Positions 10,996 to 22,013 of a stretch of 64,000 nt of DNA are shown one piece after another (within the stretch, counting starts at the first letter, position 1; every line of letters starts with the position of its first letter). The DNA lies in NCBI GenBank assembly GCA_014529385.2, contig CM043950.1, forward strand, positions 75,807,435-75,871,434. The letters are read 5' to 3'. The notes under the pieces were generated by a model. That model did no database searches. It worked only from the letters and a program-made list of their open reading frames with translations, and was not told the DNA's origin. The translations under genes were made by a program, and so were the position numbers. This stretch comes from Adiantum capillus-veneris (lineage: Eukaryota > Streptophyta > Polypodiopsida > Polypodiales > Pteridaceae).

Positions 10996-12560
10996 ACGTG
11001 TAGTTAAATCTAGTCGATGTTGAGCAGTTTGCCCCGGTACCAATGCATCAATGATCTCATCCCACTTTGGATTGCAAGTGAAGGTCATAAACAAATTAGG
11101 TTTTCTTATTCTTCCAACACACTAAATTTTGGAGGTCTTTAATGAAGCTAACCCAAGGTCTTTTAAGCTCCATTATATGCACATTTCTCTTTGATAGACT
11201 ACCTCCTTTTGGACCCCTATTGAGATGTAACCATCTTTCCTCTTGGTCCCTTACTGAGGTAAATCTAGAAGCACTTATTGCACATTTCTCTTTTGGTAAA
11301 CCACCTATACAACCATTTCTCCTTTTGGTCCCCTGTTGAGATAGGTCTATAATCACGTATCTATATCCTGACTCTTGTCCCCCTTTTGTATTGCCATATT
11401 AAATGATCAATTTAATACGATTGAATCTTGATAACATTGATTCATAGATCTTGGACATCTAGTGTAAGAAGAGGGAAAAACAACTCTTCTTCTTGCATCT
11501 CTACCAAATACATTTCTTAGAACATCATGAACATTAAGCATGTCAGGAAGACCTTGGTACACTTCAACACGTAGTGTTGATTGATGATCAGGTACCCATA
11601 ATAATCTACAGTCTTCAATACTACTATAAGCATCTACTATATATTGTTGTAGCAACCTTCCTCCATGAAGAAGACATTTGTTACTATCTTCTTGCACTTG
11701 TAAAACTCATGTTGAGTAATAATTTGTCTTGTATCTCATCCACAAAGAGGAATCCCTATATGCCATTCATATTCTCCATTTGGGAACAATATAACATACA
11801 TCAATGGCATATATGACTTGTGCAAATTTGAAATCCTCTTGACAACCCCACTATGTGTAAAGAGTTTAATATTTCAATGATCAATATCAAGGTGATCACC
11901 TTGACGAGGCATGATGGCTGCAACTTCACTTGCAATTGGAACAAAATACTATCTAGAGGTATCTCTAGTCTCAACAATAACCATCCTTAATTTGATATGT
12001 AGTGTCAATGCTAGATGGCCTCTTATAGTAGAAATTACACGTGCATATGGATTATATACATGCATCTATTGTAATTGATGCATTACTCAGTCATCTAATG
12101 AAAAAAAATCCTTGTAGCCTATTATGTAGTTCATGATTAGTGTCATGGACATATAGCTGTGCATATCTTGGACAATGTTGTTGTGGTGCATTAAGAAATA
12201 GAGATCCAATGCGATGAAATGTTAACCCATTGATCCAAAATGTATAAAAACCCCCACATTTAGTGACTTTATCATCTACATAAGCACCCAAGGATACAAA
12301 AGATAAGGAGTTATTGTATGCTCGTATATTTCTTTAAACATCTTGACGTGCTCATCATCACCACTCAAAAGAGATTCCAGATCCTCTATCTAGGGTTGTG
12401 CAAAGGAGGCAAGAGATCTTTTCCCTTTGAAAAACAATACCTACTCACAAATCCCTCAGAGGTACTACCTCACACTTCCATAGATATGCATTACAAAAAA
12501 AGCATTGAAAGTTCATGCTATCCATATGGTGTAGACTACAATTACCAAGAAGAAATGTAA
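10996..12560 (-). pseudogene. Helitron replication-helicase, N-terminal part
   Basis: Helitrons encode a Rep/helicase for rolling-circle transposition. Minus-strand fragments follow the order of its N-terminal domain: GGFYTFWINGLTFHRIGSL ... YAQLYVHD (12091-12291), ASEVAAIMP and YMPLMYVILFPNGEYEWH (about 11770-11935), LLHGGRLLQQYIVDAYSSIE ... NQCYQDS (11407-11697), then FMTFTCNPKWDEIIDALVPG (10996-11094). Stops and frameshifts separate the pieces. A foreign fragment (11095-11406) sits between the last two blocks, and element A' begins exactly where the final block stops. No helicase motifs or Helitron ends were found, so this is a truncated, dead copy. Confidence 0.85.
11095..11406 (-). repeat. 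LTR-B-like fragment inside the Helitron
   Basis: The reverse complement matches the Gypsy-B LTR at 14203-14386: blocks gatcatttaatatgg, acaagggt/acaagagt and gcttcattaaagacctcca occur in the same order. Between them this copy carries three diverged repeats of a 'ggaccaaaaggagaaatgg...aaagagaaatgtgc' unit that the Gypsy-B LTRs have once. It interrupts the Helitron frame between the QDS and FMTFTC blocks. Its ends do not reach the TGTC LTR terminus, so it is either a different family member or a trimmed solo LTR. Confidence 0.6.
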
Positions 12561-13849
12561 AGTAGATGGGTGATGGTTTTCAACTATGTGTGAATTATAT
12601 GGCGTAAGATAGAGCCGCATCCAACTCGTATTATAGATGCATCACCCACCATAAAAGTAGTAGAATTTCTTGTTTCTCTTTGGATTGCACTCACATTGTT
12701 TCTTTGATCATCGCAGTTGTTTGTATGTGTTGCTCCCATTTTCTATAAAGTCTCACCCTCAAATGTCCTATGATAGTTTTCTATATTTAATGCATTGCAT
12801 CTCCTTTGGTTTGTCATGTATGTCTTATCTCGTGCACGGTTATGGCGTATTGAGCCTCTTACACTCAAATTTTTTAACCGTTGAACTTGAGGACCAGTTA
12901 GAAACCTAGGAGGGGCCATCCTGATGTTGTAACTGTAACAACAAACGTTTTAAGAAATAAGATGTAGTAAAAGAAAAGGAAGTATTCTCTTTCTCTATCT
13001 ATAATTATTAAAGTACAGTTATTACAATAACACCTAGAAAAGAAGTTTCTTTATAAGCTTCATACATTTTTGTAGCCATGTAAAACCTACATCTAGTAAA
13101 GTGTATATATTCATATCTTTTATATCCCTCTTCTACCTTAGAAGTATACATGAAAGAGTAGACGCAAGTGAGAGTCCAAGTCCAACATTAAAACTGCAAG
13201 CAAAGGAGAAAGTGTAAGTGAAAGTGAGAGAGTAAATGTTGATTTAGAGGCAAGGGTAGGTTTACAAATAAATCAAAGAAGTGGAAACATAGTAGTCAAT
13301 CTCAAACAACATTGAAAAAATTTCAATTTCAAAGATTCAAAGTCCAGATGTAATTGATAAGCTTAGATCAACATAACATGGCATTGAGAAACATTTCAAA
13401 TCAAATTTCCACCACTAGATAAGCACATTATTGCTATAAATATGGGAGACAACATCAATACATATAAAATTTCTTTTGATTTAATGAGTATACTATGTCC
13501 ACAAAATGGAGAATCCAAAATTTTCCACATAAGAAACTTTGGAGGGGCCAATCTTGATACCATAACACTTGAAATACACATGAAAGAGCAGGTGAAAGTG
13601 AGAGAAATTCCAATATTAAGTGCAAGTGCAGCAAGAGGAGAAATCCAAGGGCTATCAATATTCAATAACAAACAACTCTTGACTAAGCTTTTTGCTGATG
13701 TCTCACTATTCTTCTTGAAATCCATCACTAAGTTGATGAGAAAGGCTCTTGAGATTTTCCAAAAAAAATTCATAGCCTCTTGATCTAAGTGTAATGTGAA
13801 GAAGTCAAGAATGATCTCTCTATCAAAACGTCACTCACGTAACTCCTCG
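12561..13849. other. Unassigned AT-rich region with a diverged direct duplication
   Basis: No protein or RNA family recognised. A block near 12905-13240 (aggaggggccatcctgat, catgaaagag, aagtgagag, ccaa.attaa) recurs in diverged form at about 13540-13645. Overlapping frames on both strands at 13396-13783 lack motifs and are not called as genes. Confidence 0.35.
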
Positions 13850-14142
13850 AAATGTTTAAGAGAGATTGTTTGAAAGGGAAAGGTCTTATGCCACCTTGAG
13901 CCTCCAGCTGGAGTGGGAGTATCTTATATAAAAGATTTCAATGGGCTATGGACAAAGTTTTAAGCAAGTTGGAAAGGTACGAACATGTGCTCCTTCCTTT
14001 CCATAGAAACCTGAAGGTGATCAACACGTTTATGATTCTATAAATATTTCCTTCCTTGGGCCCTCCTCAAACTAGCAAAGTGTAATTGGAAGAAAGTCTT
14101 GAATACTGTGAAAAGATTACTATGGCAAACTAGCATCAAAGA
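13850..14142 (+). pseudogene. L1-like LINE, RT C-terminal fragment (left half)
   Basis: Plus-strand translation with frameshifts gives a stretch like WAMDKVLSKLERYEHVLLPF followed by LKVINTFMI. This matches the 'kl..Wk...LS..GRl.LI..vl' region after the RT domain in plant L1-type LINEs. It ends at 14142, where the Gypsy-B LTR starts, and resumes after that element at 20324. Only this end of the LINE is recognisable. Confidence 0.5.
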
Positions 14143-15061
14143 TGTCATCAAATATCTAATATCTAGCCAATCCAAATGATTTTCTCATATTAAACTAATC
14201 ATTTAATATGGGATAATAAACGGGAACAAGGGTTAGATTATAGACATGTGCTTACGGATCTATCCCAATACGGGGCCAATGGTAAAGGGGCCCAAATGAG
14301 AGATGGTTTGCCAAAGAGCAAGGTTAACTAATGAAGCTTAAAAGACCTTAGGGTTAGCTTCATTAAAGACCTCCAATGGTTAGTGTTAAAAGTCCTTTTG
14401 ACCTTAAGCAAGCTAGGGTTGTGCTTGAGGTGAGAACCTTAGGCAAGCTAGAGATGTGCTTGAGGTGGGAACCCGATCTAAACTTAGGCAAGCTAGGGTT
14501 GTGCTTGAGGTGGGAGCCCGACCTAAACTTAGGAAAGCTAGGGGTGTGCTTGAGGTGGGAACTCCACCTAATGTGCTTGTCATGTTTGATGACTACGGTA
14601 CTTGAGGTACTTGTCACATTTAATGAGGAAGTTGCTTCCTATGCATGGGGGGTAAGATTCTTGAGTCAAAAAGAGAACCTACTCACGTGATGAGGAAGTT
14701 GCTTGAGAAACTTCCTATGCATAAAAATCTCAAAGTTAGGGAAATTCCAAAAGAGCACATGGGACACATGTCAAACTGTCACTAAGCTTAACCACATAGG
14801 TGCTTGAATGCTATTGGTTGGGCTAAAGAGGGGTCCAATGAGCTTTTAATTCCACCTAACAAATATCTAGATATTTTCAAGCTCTCTCTCTCTAAGGGGT
14901 AAGGAGGACACCAAGTCTCTCTTGATGGGAGAAACTATAATTGTATTGTACCAAGTCTCTCTTGATGGGAGAAACTATAATACAAATGCCTATTGGAGGG
15001 GGGACCGGCTCCATATGAATCCGGTCCTCAACTATTGTCATGTTCTCTAAACTCTCTCTCT
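14143..15061 (+). repeat. Left LTR of Gypsy-B (internally deleted)
   Basis: Starts TGTCATCAAATATC, as the right LTR does, and matches it to ...ctctctctct. About 500 bases present in the right LTR (19692-20190) are absent here. At the deletion point a short segment 'accaagtctctcttgatggg' is duplicated (14950-14990 region). It includes a minisatellite (14395-14575) of about 47-bp units with 'gcaagctaggg.tgtgcttgaggtggga'. Confidence 0.85.
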
Positions 15062-16081
15062 TTTCTCACCTATGATGGAACCTTTGGTGCTACCGACAAA
15101 GTATTGGCCTTCATCCAACAAATTGATGCGGCCTTTTCAGACGAGGGCTTCACGGAGTCCTCCAAGCTATGCCATGTAGCTATGCACTTCCAAAAATTGG
15201 CTCGTCAATGGTGGGCTAGTCTTCGAGGCAATGACGAAGCACCAAAGACATGGAAAAATGTATCCATCATGAAGCAATTCCTTGCAAGTGATGCAAAGAA
15301 CAAAGTGCTCACCGAATGGTGGAGTTTAAGGCTTCTCTCTCATGAGTCTATCCACAAATATGTGGACAAGTTTTGGGATTTACATCTCAAGGCTACTGTC
15401 TTTCAAAAGATAGACTTTGCTAAGCAAAAACAACAATTCTGTGTAGGATTACCTGAGGAGATGGACGAGTATGTCAACTCTCAACGGCCTGACTCTATCA
15501 ACGAAGTAATCCACCATACCATGGTTTCTTCACGCATCAATTTCCAACAAGGGGTTAGACGGAATGTCAAACCCATGGAAAATAAAGACAAAAGTGATGC
15601 AAAGGGAAAAATTAATGCCCAAAATGTTTCCCACAACAACAATCGATCCAAGGAGAAAGGATTTTACAAAGGTAAACTTAATAAACTCTCTCCTGAAGAG
15701 CTTGAAACTTTTCACAAGGATCACAAATGTTCTAAGTGTGGGGAGCAAGGACATGGCTATCGTTCTTGCCCCAAAAGAAATGCCCGCAATGAGACTCCTA
15801 GAGCTTCCACTATCGAAGCTTCAAAAGAGGATACTCATTACAAAGGATCACCTCTCTCCTATGCTTGGGGAAAGGTAAGGGATCATGATGCTTTCATCCT
15901 GTTTGACCCTGGTTCTGGTCTCAACTTCATATCAATGGAGTTGGCCACCAAGTTGGTCATTCAAGCTTTTGAGATGGGAGATGCTGTAACGGCCAATGCC
16001 GCTTTCAAGAGACTATCGCGCACTAAATCATATCACTATCAAAAACAGATTTCCCATACCCCGGGTAGAAGATTTGTTTGA
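14993..16081 (+). pseudogene. Gypsy-B gag and aspartic protease
   Basis: A 362-codon open frame whose first 25 or so codons lie inside the LTR. Gag homology begins only at about 15060 (LTYDGTFGATDKVLAFIQQ). Then come a retrotransposon gag domain (FQKLARQWWASL about residue 70), a CCHC knuckle CSKCGEQGHGYRSC (15728-15770) and a protease core ILFDPGSGLNFIS (15895-15933), with DPG where DSG/DTG is usual. The frame runs out shortly after, because the protease end and the RT start are deleted. Primer site, leader and true gag start are missing, so the annotated ATG is not the natural one. Confidence 0.8.
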
Positions 16082-16493
16082 TAAGCTACAAGGCTCTATC
16101 TACTTTAGTAGGATTGACCTTAAAAGTGGCTACCATCAAATAACGATAGTGAATGAAGATATCCTAAAGACTGCGTTTCGTACAACGTTTGGCCTTTATG
16201 AATATCTAGTCATGCCTTTTGGCTTGACTAATGCATCAGCTATATTCAATCGATTAATGGAGAAAATTTATAGACCCTACCACAAATTCACTGGAGTGTT
16301 CTTTGATGATATCATCATCTACTCCAATTCCTTGGAGGAACACAAGCAACATCTCCAAGTGATTTTTCAAGCATTAAGGGAGAATAAGCTTTTTCTCAAT
16401 CAAAAGAAAAGTGAATTCCTTCAAGAGATTCAATACTTAGGTCATATTATCTCTCGAGTGGTATCCGTATGGATCCATCAAAGTTGGAGGTAA
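15996..16493 (+). pseudogene. Gypsy-B reverse transcriptase palm
   Basis: Contains RDYRALNHITIKNRFPIPRV, then FSRIDLKSGYHQI, FRTTFGLYEYLVMPFGLTNA and the catalytic loop FFDDIIIYS (normally YVDD/FVDD). It converts element RNA into cDNA in the cytoplasmic particle. The N-terminal fingers are missing. The frame shifts relative to gag near 15996 and again near 16480 into the thumb/RNase H frame. Confidence 0.9.
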
Positions 16494-17422
16494 TAAAAGC
16501 ATGGCCTAATCCAAGGAATCTACATGAGCTAAGAAACTTTATTGGTATGTGTGCATACTATAGATGCTTCATAGCAAAATTATCTCAAATAGCAGGACCA
16601 TTACATGACTTAACAAAGAAAAACATTAAGTATTCATGGACTGCTAAGGAGCAAAGTGCTTTTGACAAGCTCAAAGAGAAGCTTATCTCCCAACCAGTCC
16701 TTATGCTTCCGGATCTCTCAAAGCCATTTGAGGTCCAATGTGATGCTTGTGGTGATTGCCTTGGAGTAGTCTTGGTTCAAGAAGGGCATGCCATAGCCTA
16801 TGAGAGGCGAAGGCTCAACACGGATAAACAGGTCTTAGGCATTTATGAGAAAGAGCTGCTAGCTGTTCTACATGCCCTAGACACATGGAAGCACTATCTA
16901 TTGGGGACTCCATTCATCTTACGAATAGACCATCAAAGTCTCAAGTACTTCATGACGCAAACAAAGCTTTCCGACAAACAAATGAGGTGGGCAGATTTTC
17001 TTTCACAATTTAATTTTCACATTGCTCACATTGCCGGTAAGCACAATCAAGTGGCTGATGCACTTTCACGACGACCAAAAGTTAATGCTGTGTCAATAGC
17101 AACTCACAATGATCTATCTTCTATGATAGATGAGTATGCTACTGACCCTGATTTTAAAGACATAATGTCAGCCCTTGCTTTGGGGAAGAAAGAGGAGCCA
17201 TTCACCTTGCAGGATGGTTATCTTCTCCATGGAAATAGGCTATGTGTTACCCACTCCCTTCGTGAGAAAGTCATGTATGAATCACACGCTCCTCCCTATG
17301 CGGGGCATAGAGGCATTCAACCTACTTCGAGGAGTATAGACGTAATTTTATTGGCCTACCATGAAAGTGGACATAGAAGAGTATGTTTCAAAATGTGTAG
17401 TATGCCAAAAGACCAAGTATGA
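16469..17422 (+). pseudogene. Gypsy-B RT thumb, RNase H and integrase zinc finger
   Basis: The frame opens with the RT thumb (LHELRNFIGMCAYYRCFI). The RNase H domain follows: DACGDCLGVVL with its first catalytic Asp, YEKELLAVLHALDTWKHYL with the Glu, RIDHQSLKYF with the second Asp, and HNQVADALSRR. At the end is the start of the integrase HHCC finger (HAPPYAGHRGI), where a frameshift near 17345 moves the CC half (CVVCQKTKYDRG) to the next frame. The residues needed by RNase H appear present. Confidence 0.9.
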
Positions 17423-17969
17423 TAGAGGGAAGCAACCCGGATTACTCCAGCCATTTCCAATTCCTAATTCACCATGGGAGAGCATATCCATGGATTTTAT
17501 CTTTGGATTACCAAAATCTATCCATGGGAATACGGAAATAAGGACAATAGTCGATAGATCTAGCAAGCAAGCACACTTTATCCCTCTCTAGAAGACTATT
17601 AAGGTACACCAAATGACAACTCTCTTCATATCACTGATTTTCAAACACCGTGGATTTCCAACGTCCATCGTGTCAGATAGAGATCCTAGAATGACCAATA
17701 ATTTCTGGAAAGGTCTCTTTGAAAATCTAGGTACAAGATTGAATTTCTCTTCGGCCTATCACCTACAAACGGATGGCCAAAGTGAGATAGCCAATCTTAC
17801 AATTCTTGATCTACTAAAGACCTATGTCACAGAAGTAGATCAACGCTCACAATGGGAAAAGTACTTACCTCTTGTAGAGTATGCGTATAATAATACTATC
17901 CATACTTCTACGGGAAAAGCACCTTTTGAAATCATAGAAGGAAGACCTAAAAGTCCCTTGCTACTCTAA
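17361..17969 (+). pseudogene. Gypsy-B integrase core
   Basis: Frames 17361-17591 and 17613-17969 are separated by an in-frame stop at about 17589. They carry the CC half of the zinc finger and the DDE triad: SMDFIFGLPKS (D), VSDRDPRMTNNFW (D) and HLQTDGQSEIANLT (E, 35 residues after the second D). The normal 'DRFSKMAHF' region reads DRSSKQAHFIPL, a typical plant gypsy variant. The core joins element cDNA to chromosomal DNA. The stop makes this copy inactive unless suppressed. Confidence 0.9.
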
Positions 17970-18572
17970 GTACATGGGAAGATCTTCGCTGCCGATGAGT
18001 ATAGCCATGACCTGCAAACATCTTTTAAAAAGATTAAGGAGGCTATATCCATCTCCCAACTAAGGCAAAAATCTGCTGCTAACAAGCACAGAAGGGCCTT
18101 AACGTTCAAAGAAAATGATTGGGTCTTACTTAAGTTTCCTAAGGCTCGATTGAGGAAAACGACGGGCAAAAACCCTACGGGCCATCAAAAGTATTATGCT
18201 AAACTAGCAAAAAGATACTATGGTCCTTTTCAAATTTTGGAGTCAATCAATGAGGTAGCTTATCAACTCAAGTTACCTAACCATTGGCTCATACACAATG
18301 CTTTTCATGTGAGCCTACTTAAGCCCTACAAAGGAGAACCTCCAAATGAACCAATTATTGAAGACCCTCCCGAAATCGAAGATCAAGAAGAAGTACTACA
18401 ATCCGAAGCTATTTTTTGGCATGAATACAAGGTACTACCACATGGTAAGATTATCCGGCGGTATATTATTAAGTTCAAAAATTATCCTTTTGAAGATGTT
18501 AGATGGATGCAAGGAATCCAGCTTAAGGATAGTATGAACCTTGTCAACGCTTACAATGCTACATTAGAGTAA
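17970..18572 (+). pseudogene. Gypsy-B integrase C-terminus with chromodomain
   Basis: After a stop at 17967 the frame continues at 18150. The [19 protein letters not shown] segment is the GPY/F module, [12 protein letters not shown] follows, and the last 60 residues (about 18380-18560: [20 protein letters not shown], then [12 protein letters not shown]) form a chromodomain. Chromodomains of such elements are known to steer integration to particular chromatin. Here one aromatic-cage position may be altered, which I cannot settle by eye. The stop codon TAA lies at 18570-18572. Confidence 0.85.
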
Positions 18573-18929
18573 CCAAATGTACATGTTTCTTTCAAATTAT
18601 TAATGATTTTGTCTTATAAGACTAATTCTCTCTTTATTGTACACAAATTTAAGTAGTATGCATACTAAGAATCATGTTTGGGATGACGACGTCTCTCAAA
18701 CACCTCCTAGAATTTGTCACTCTACTTGGGAGGATGAAATCGACTAAAGAGCAGACATGCTTGCGGCAGCTATGTCTCCCAAGCACCAAATGGATTAGTC
18801 ATCCATCTTGGAATGATGTCGTAGGGTAAAAAGGGATCATCTACCCGCTAAGACAAATTGACTAATGGCTATGACTTTATCTCCTATACCTCATAGTCGA
18901 GGACGACTATGATTTCAAGAGAGAGGTAA
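18573..18929 (+). other. Gypsy-B 3' untranslated region and polypurine tract
   Basis: About 350 bases between the chromodomain stop and the right LTR, with no reading frame of note. The last bases, CAAGAGAGAGGTAA (18916-18929), form the purine-rich plus-strand primer site next to the LTR start TGTCATC. Confidence 0.7.
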
Positions 18930-20323
18930 TGTCATCAAATATCTAATATCTAACAACCCCAAATGATTTTCTCATATTAAACTGATCATTTAATATGGGA
19001 TAATAAACGGGAACAAGGGTTAGAATATAGACATGTGCTTACGGATCTATCTCAACACGGGGCCAATGGTAAAGGGGCCCAAATGAGAGATGGTCTGCCA
19101 AAGAGCAAGGTTAACTAATGAAGCTTAAAAGACCTTAGGGTTAGCTTCATTAAAGACCTCCAATGGTTAGTGTTAAAAGTCCTTCTGACCTTAAGCAAGC
19201 TAGGGTTTTGCTTGAGGTGAGAACCTTAGGCAAGCTAGGGCTGTGCTTGAGGTGGGAACCCGATCTAAACTTAGGCAAGCTACGGCTGTGCTTGAGGTGG
19301 GAACCCGACCTAAACTTAGGGCTGTGCTTGAGGTGGGAACTCCACCTAAGGTGCTTGTCATGCTTGATGACTAAGGTACTTGAGGTACTTGTCACATTTA
19401 ATGAGGAAGTTGCTTCCTATGCATGGGGGGTAAGATGCTTGAGTCAAAAAGAAAACCTACTCTCTTAATGAGGAAGTTTCTTGAGAAACTTCCTATGCAT
19501 AAAAATCTCAAAGTTAAGAGAATTCTAAAAGAACACATGGGACACATGTCAGACTCTCACTAAGCTTAACCACATGGGTGCTTGAATGCTATTGGTTGGG
19601 CTAAAGAGGGGTCCAATGAGATTTTAATTCCATCTAACAAATATCTAGATATTTTCAAGCTCTCCCTCTCTAAGGGGTAAGGAGGACACTTTTCAAAAGA
19701 CTACCCATATGCTTGACTACATGCTGGATGTGATTGGCTAAAGGGAGAGGGGTCCAATTAGCTTGTAGCAAGTAGAATTTTTTCCCTAAGCAAGAAAGGG
19801 AGGTGCTAGGGGGATATACACCATCACACACACTCATTGGAGACTTCATTCTCACTTGGTGAAAGTTGAGGAACACCACCTCCTTCTCGAACCTTGTGAG
19901 AGTGAAAGCCTACACCAACACTCTTGGCTATGGAATGCAAATCCAACCAAGAGTCATGCTTCAATGCTTAAGCTTTCCATATTCTCCATCTCCATTATTA
20001 TGCTATTATGTATGCTAGCAAGAAGAGTAATGATAAGTGAGGAACTACTTCTTTCTCCTATGGAATGTTTCTTCTTCCTCTTCCCTATCCTCATTCCCGG
20101 CTAGCTCTCTCCACCTTCGAAGGTGTTTGAGGCGTTGGGACTGAGGCTTGGGATAGTTAATGCTTTCTTCAAGGAACACAAATATTGTATTGTACCAAGT
20201 CTCTCTGGATGGGAGAAACTATAATACAAATGCCTATTTGAGGGGAGACCGTTGAGGGGGGACCGGCTCCATATGAATCCGGTCCTCAACTATTGTCATG
20301 TTCTCTAAACTCTCTCTCTCGCA
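18930..20323 (+). repeat. Right LTR of Gypsy-B
   Basis: 1394 bp from TGTCATCAAATATC to ...CTCTCTCGCA. It aligns with the left LTR except for about 500 bases missing there. It carries the same minisatellite of 'gcaagctaggg...gcttgaggtgggaac' units (19195-19345), with one unit shortened compared with the left LTR. Small frames in it have no motif. Confidence 0.85.
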
Positions 20324-21372
20324 AAAGTATTGTTCATGCCAAGTTAACTAAGTACCATGTTTATGTTGCTACCATCAATTAAGTTCACCCGCTATGCTCA
20401 CAAAGTAATCTCTTAAAAGTGCTTCACCTACTTTCCTAATTCCGCTACTCTCAAAGTTCATAGGCCATTTCCATTACAAAAGATATCGTACCTTGGTAAT
20501 GGGATAAATTGTAGTGTGTTGCTAGACCCAAGGAGCAAGGTGGAATTTGGATCTTCAACCCTCTACTACATGCTAAATCCTAGTGTCCTAACTTTTTGTT
20601 AGCTAATTTCCCAAAGGGATCTGGTGGAAAGAGATCCAGGTTCATGAAAACTACTGGCACCTCAATGGACTAGCCTAAAACTAGGCAACATCATAGGTGA
20701 CCCGTTACAAAAATGTGCCAAATCTTCAGAGGCATTTGAATGGGGTGAGACAACCAAATACTTGAAAAACTTTGCAACACACGGGTCGTCTTGGCTATCA
20801 AAAGTGGGAATGACTTATTATGTCCATCCTAGAGAGAACTTGCTAAAAGAGTTAGAAATAAAGGGCATATACATTCATCCCAAGTCATCCCAAGTTTAGG
20901 ATGGAGACAATATGAGATACAAAGAAGGAGATAAACTATCTTCTTTATATAAACTCAATGGAACTAAACAACTACTAATCAACAGAGCTTTTGAAGAAGG
21001 ACTTAGCAATGTGCTAGGGCCAAATTTGCGAGGTTGAACCTCCCTGAACTTGATTAGAAATTGAGGCATTGATGTGAGCACCGAAACTTCACTATTTCAT
21101 AAACAAAGGCAATCTATTGTGCAAGCTTGTGTCCAACAAAGATTGGTTCTTTCCCCTCAATAAACAATGGTAGAAATAGTGGACAAAATCCAAATAAACA
21201 ACTATACAAGCAACATATGGGACCCTCAGTGGGGACATCTATGAAAATCTTCTATGGAAGGTGGTATGGGGGATATCCCCATAGAGGTAACGATTTCAAT
21301 CAGAGGGATAAGCTTTGATAGATGCTCATGGTGTAAAATAGCTACTAAGAACCCCTTCACTTATTTCAAAAT
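20324..21372 (+). pseudogene. L1-like LINE, C-terminal region (right half)
   Basis: Continues the LINE interrupted at 14142. With frameshifts there is GGIWIFNPLLHAKS (about 20550), like the 'GGLGi.d...N.Al..Kw.w' block after the RT. Near 21235-21330 a WKVVWGISP segment followed by RGISFDRCSWCK resembles the zf-RVT domain near the C-terminus of plant LINEs. All frames are broken. Right of about 21372 nothing LINE-like is visible. Confidence 0.4.
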
Positions 21373-22013
21373 TGTCTAACTATCATAGGCCTTGCAAGAA
21401 AATTTTGTAAAGAGATACAAAAGACCTAGAAGACCGTGTCTTCAAAAACTATCTAATCTTGGGAGGAAAGGTTTGGAGAAACCAAACCATTTTAATTTGT
21501 ACATAAATTTTTGCTTCTACTATTTCAGACAAGCTTGGAAGTCTAGGAACTGGGGCATCTTCATAAACGACCACTTGATGGCCAGCTTCAACCAGATTAT
21601 CCAAGAAAGTAGGGAAGTTAGTTATCACTTCTACTAAAAAACACATGAATAAGTGTGAAGAGTGGAAGCAAGAAGTCAAATCCAATTCGGTTTTGGTATC
21701 AACCAATCCAAAACATATAGGTATCAAAGTCACTCTCTTTTTTAAGAGGATGTGTATTTTGCGACTTGCCTCAAGGCACCTTGGCGTGGTTGAGGAAAAT
21801 TGTACATTACTTTCTAGGTTAATATAGCACATGCACTTGCAATTGTGGGTATGGCTCAAAAAAAAGATAAAATAAGAAATCTAATGATTTTGTGAATCCT
21901 TTTTTATCATGAAAAAATGTTTTACAATTTAGTTAAAGCCTTTTACAATAATGGAATACACTGTTGGATTTCTATTGTTCAATGTTGAGTTTTTTCTTCT
22001 TGATTCTTACCAG
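21373..22013. other. Unassigned region left of the hydrolase exon
   Basis: A 136-codon minus frame (21449-21859) contains FLDNLVEAGHQVVVYEDAPVP, which has an ordinary protein-like composition but matches no family I can name. It could be a gene fragment or chance. The final 60 bases are pyrimidine-rich and end in an intron acceptor (see the next exon). Confidence 0.3.

Larger units (their letters stand above)
14143..20323 (+). mobile_element. Ty3/gypsy chromovirus-like element (Gypsy-B)
   Basis: Plus-strand LTR retrotransposon of about 6.2 kb: left LTR 14143-15061, gag-protease, RT, RNase H, integrase with C-terminal chromodomain, right LTR 18930-20323. Domain order and the chromodomain place it with plant chromoviruses. 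The bases just outside the LTRs (AAAGA at 14138-14142, AAAGT at 20324-20328) agree at four of five positions, a likely old target duplication. Coding is broken by frameshifts, a deletion between protease and RT, and loss of the primer site region. It inserted into a LINE. Confidence 0.9.

Noticed and set aside
13396-13783. Overlapping 113-125 codon frames on both strands as a small gene
   Set aside because: No motif, no splice context, and the open frame occurs on both strands of an AT-rich block.
21449-21859. A 136-codon minus frame with FLDNLVEAGHQVVVYEDAP as a real gene exon
   Set aside because: Protein-like in part, but no family could be named and no start or splice sites fit. Left as unassigned.
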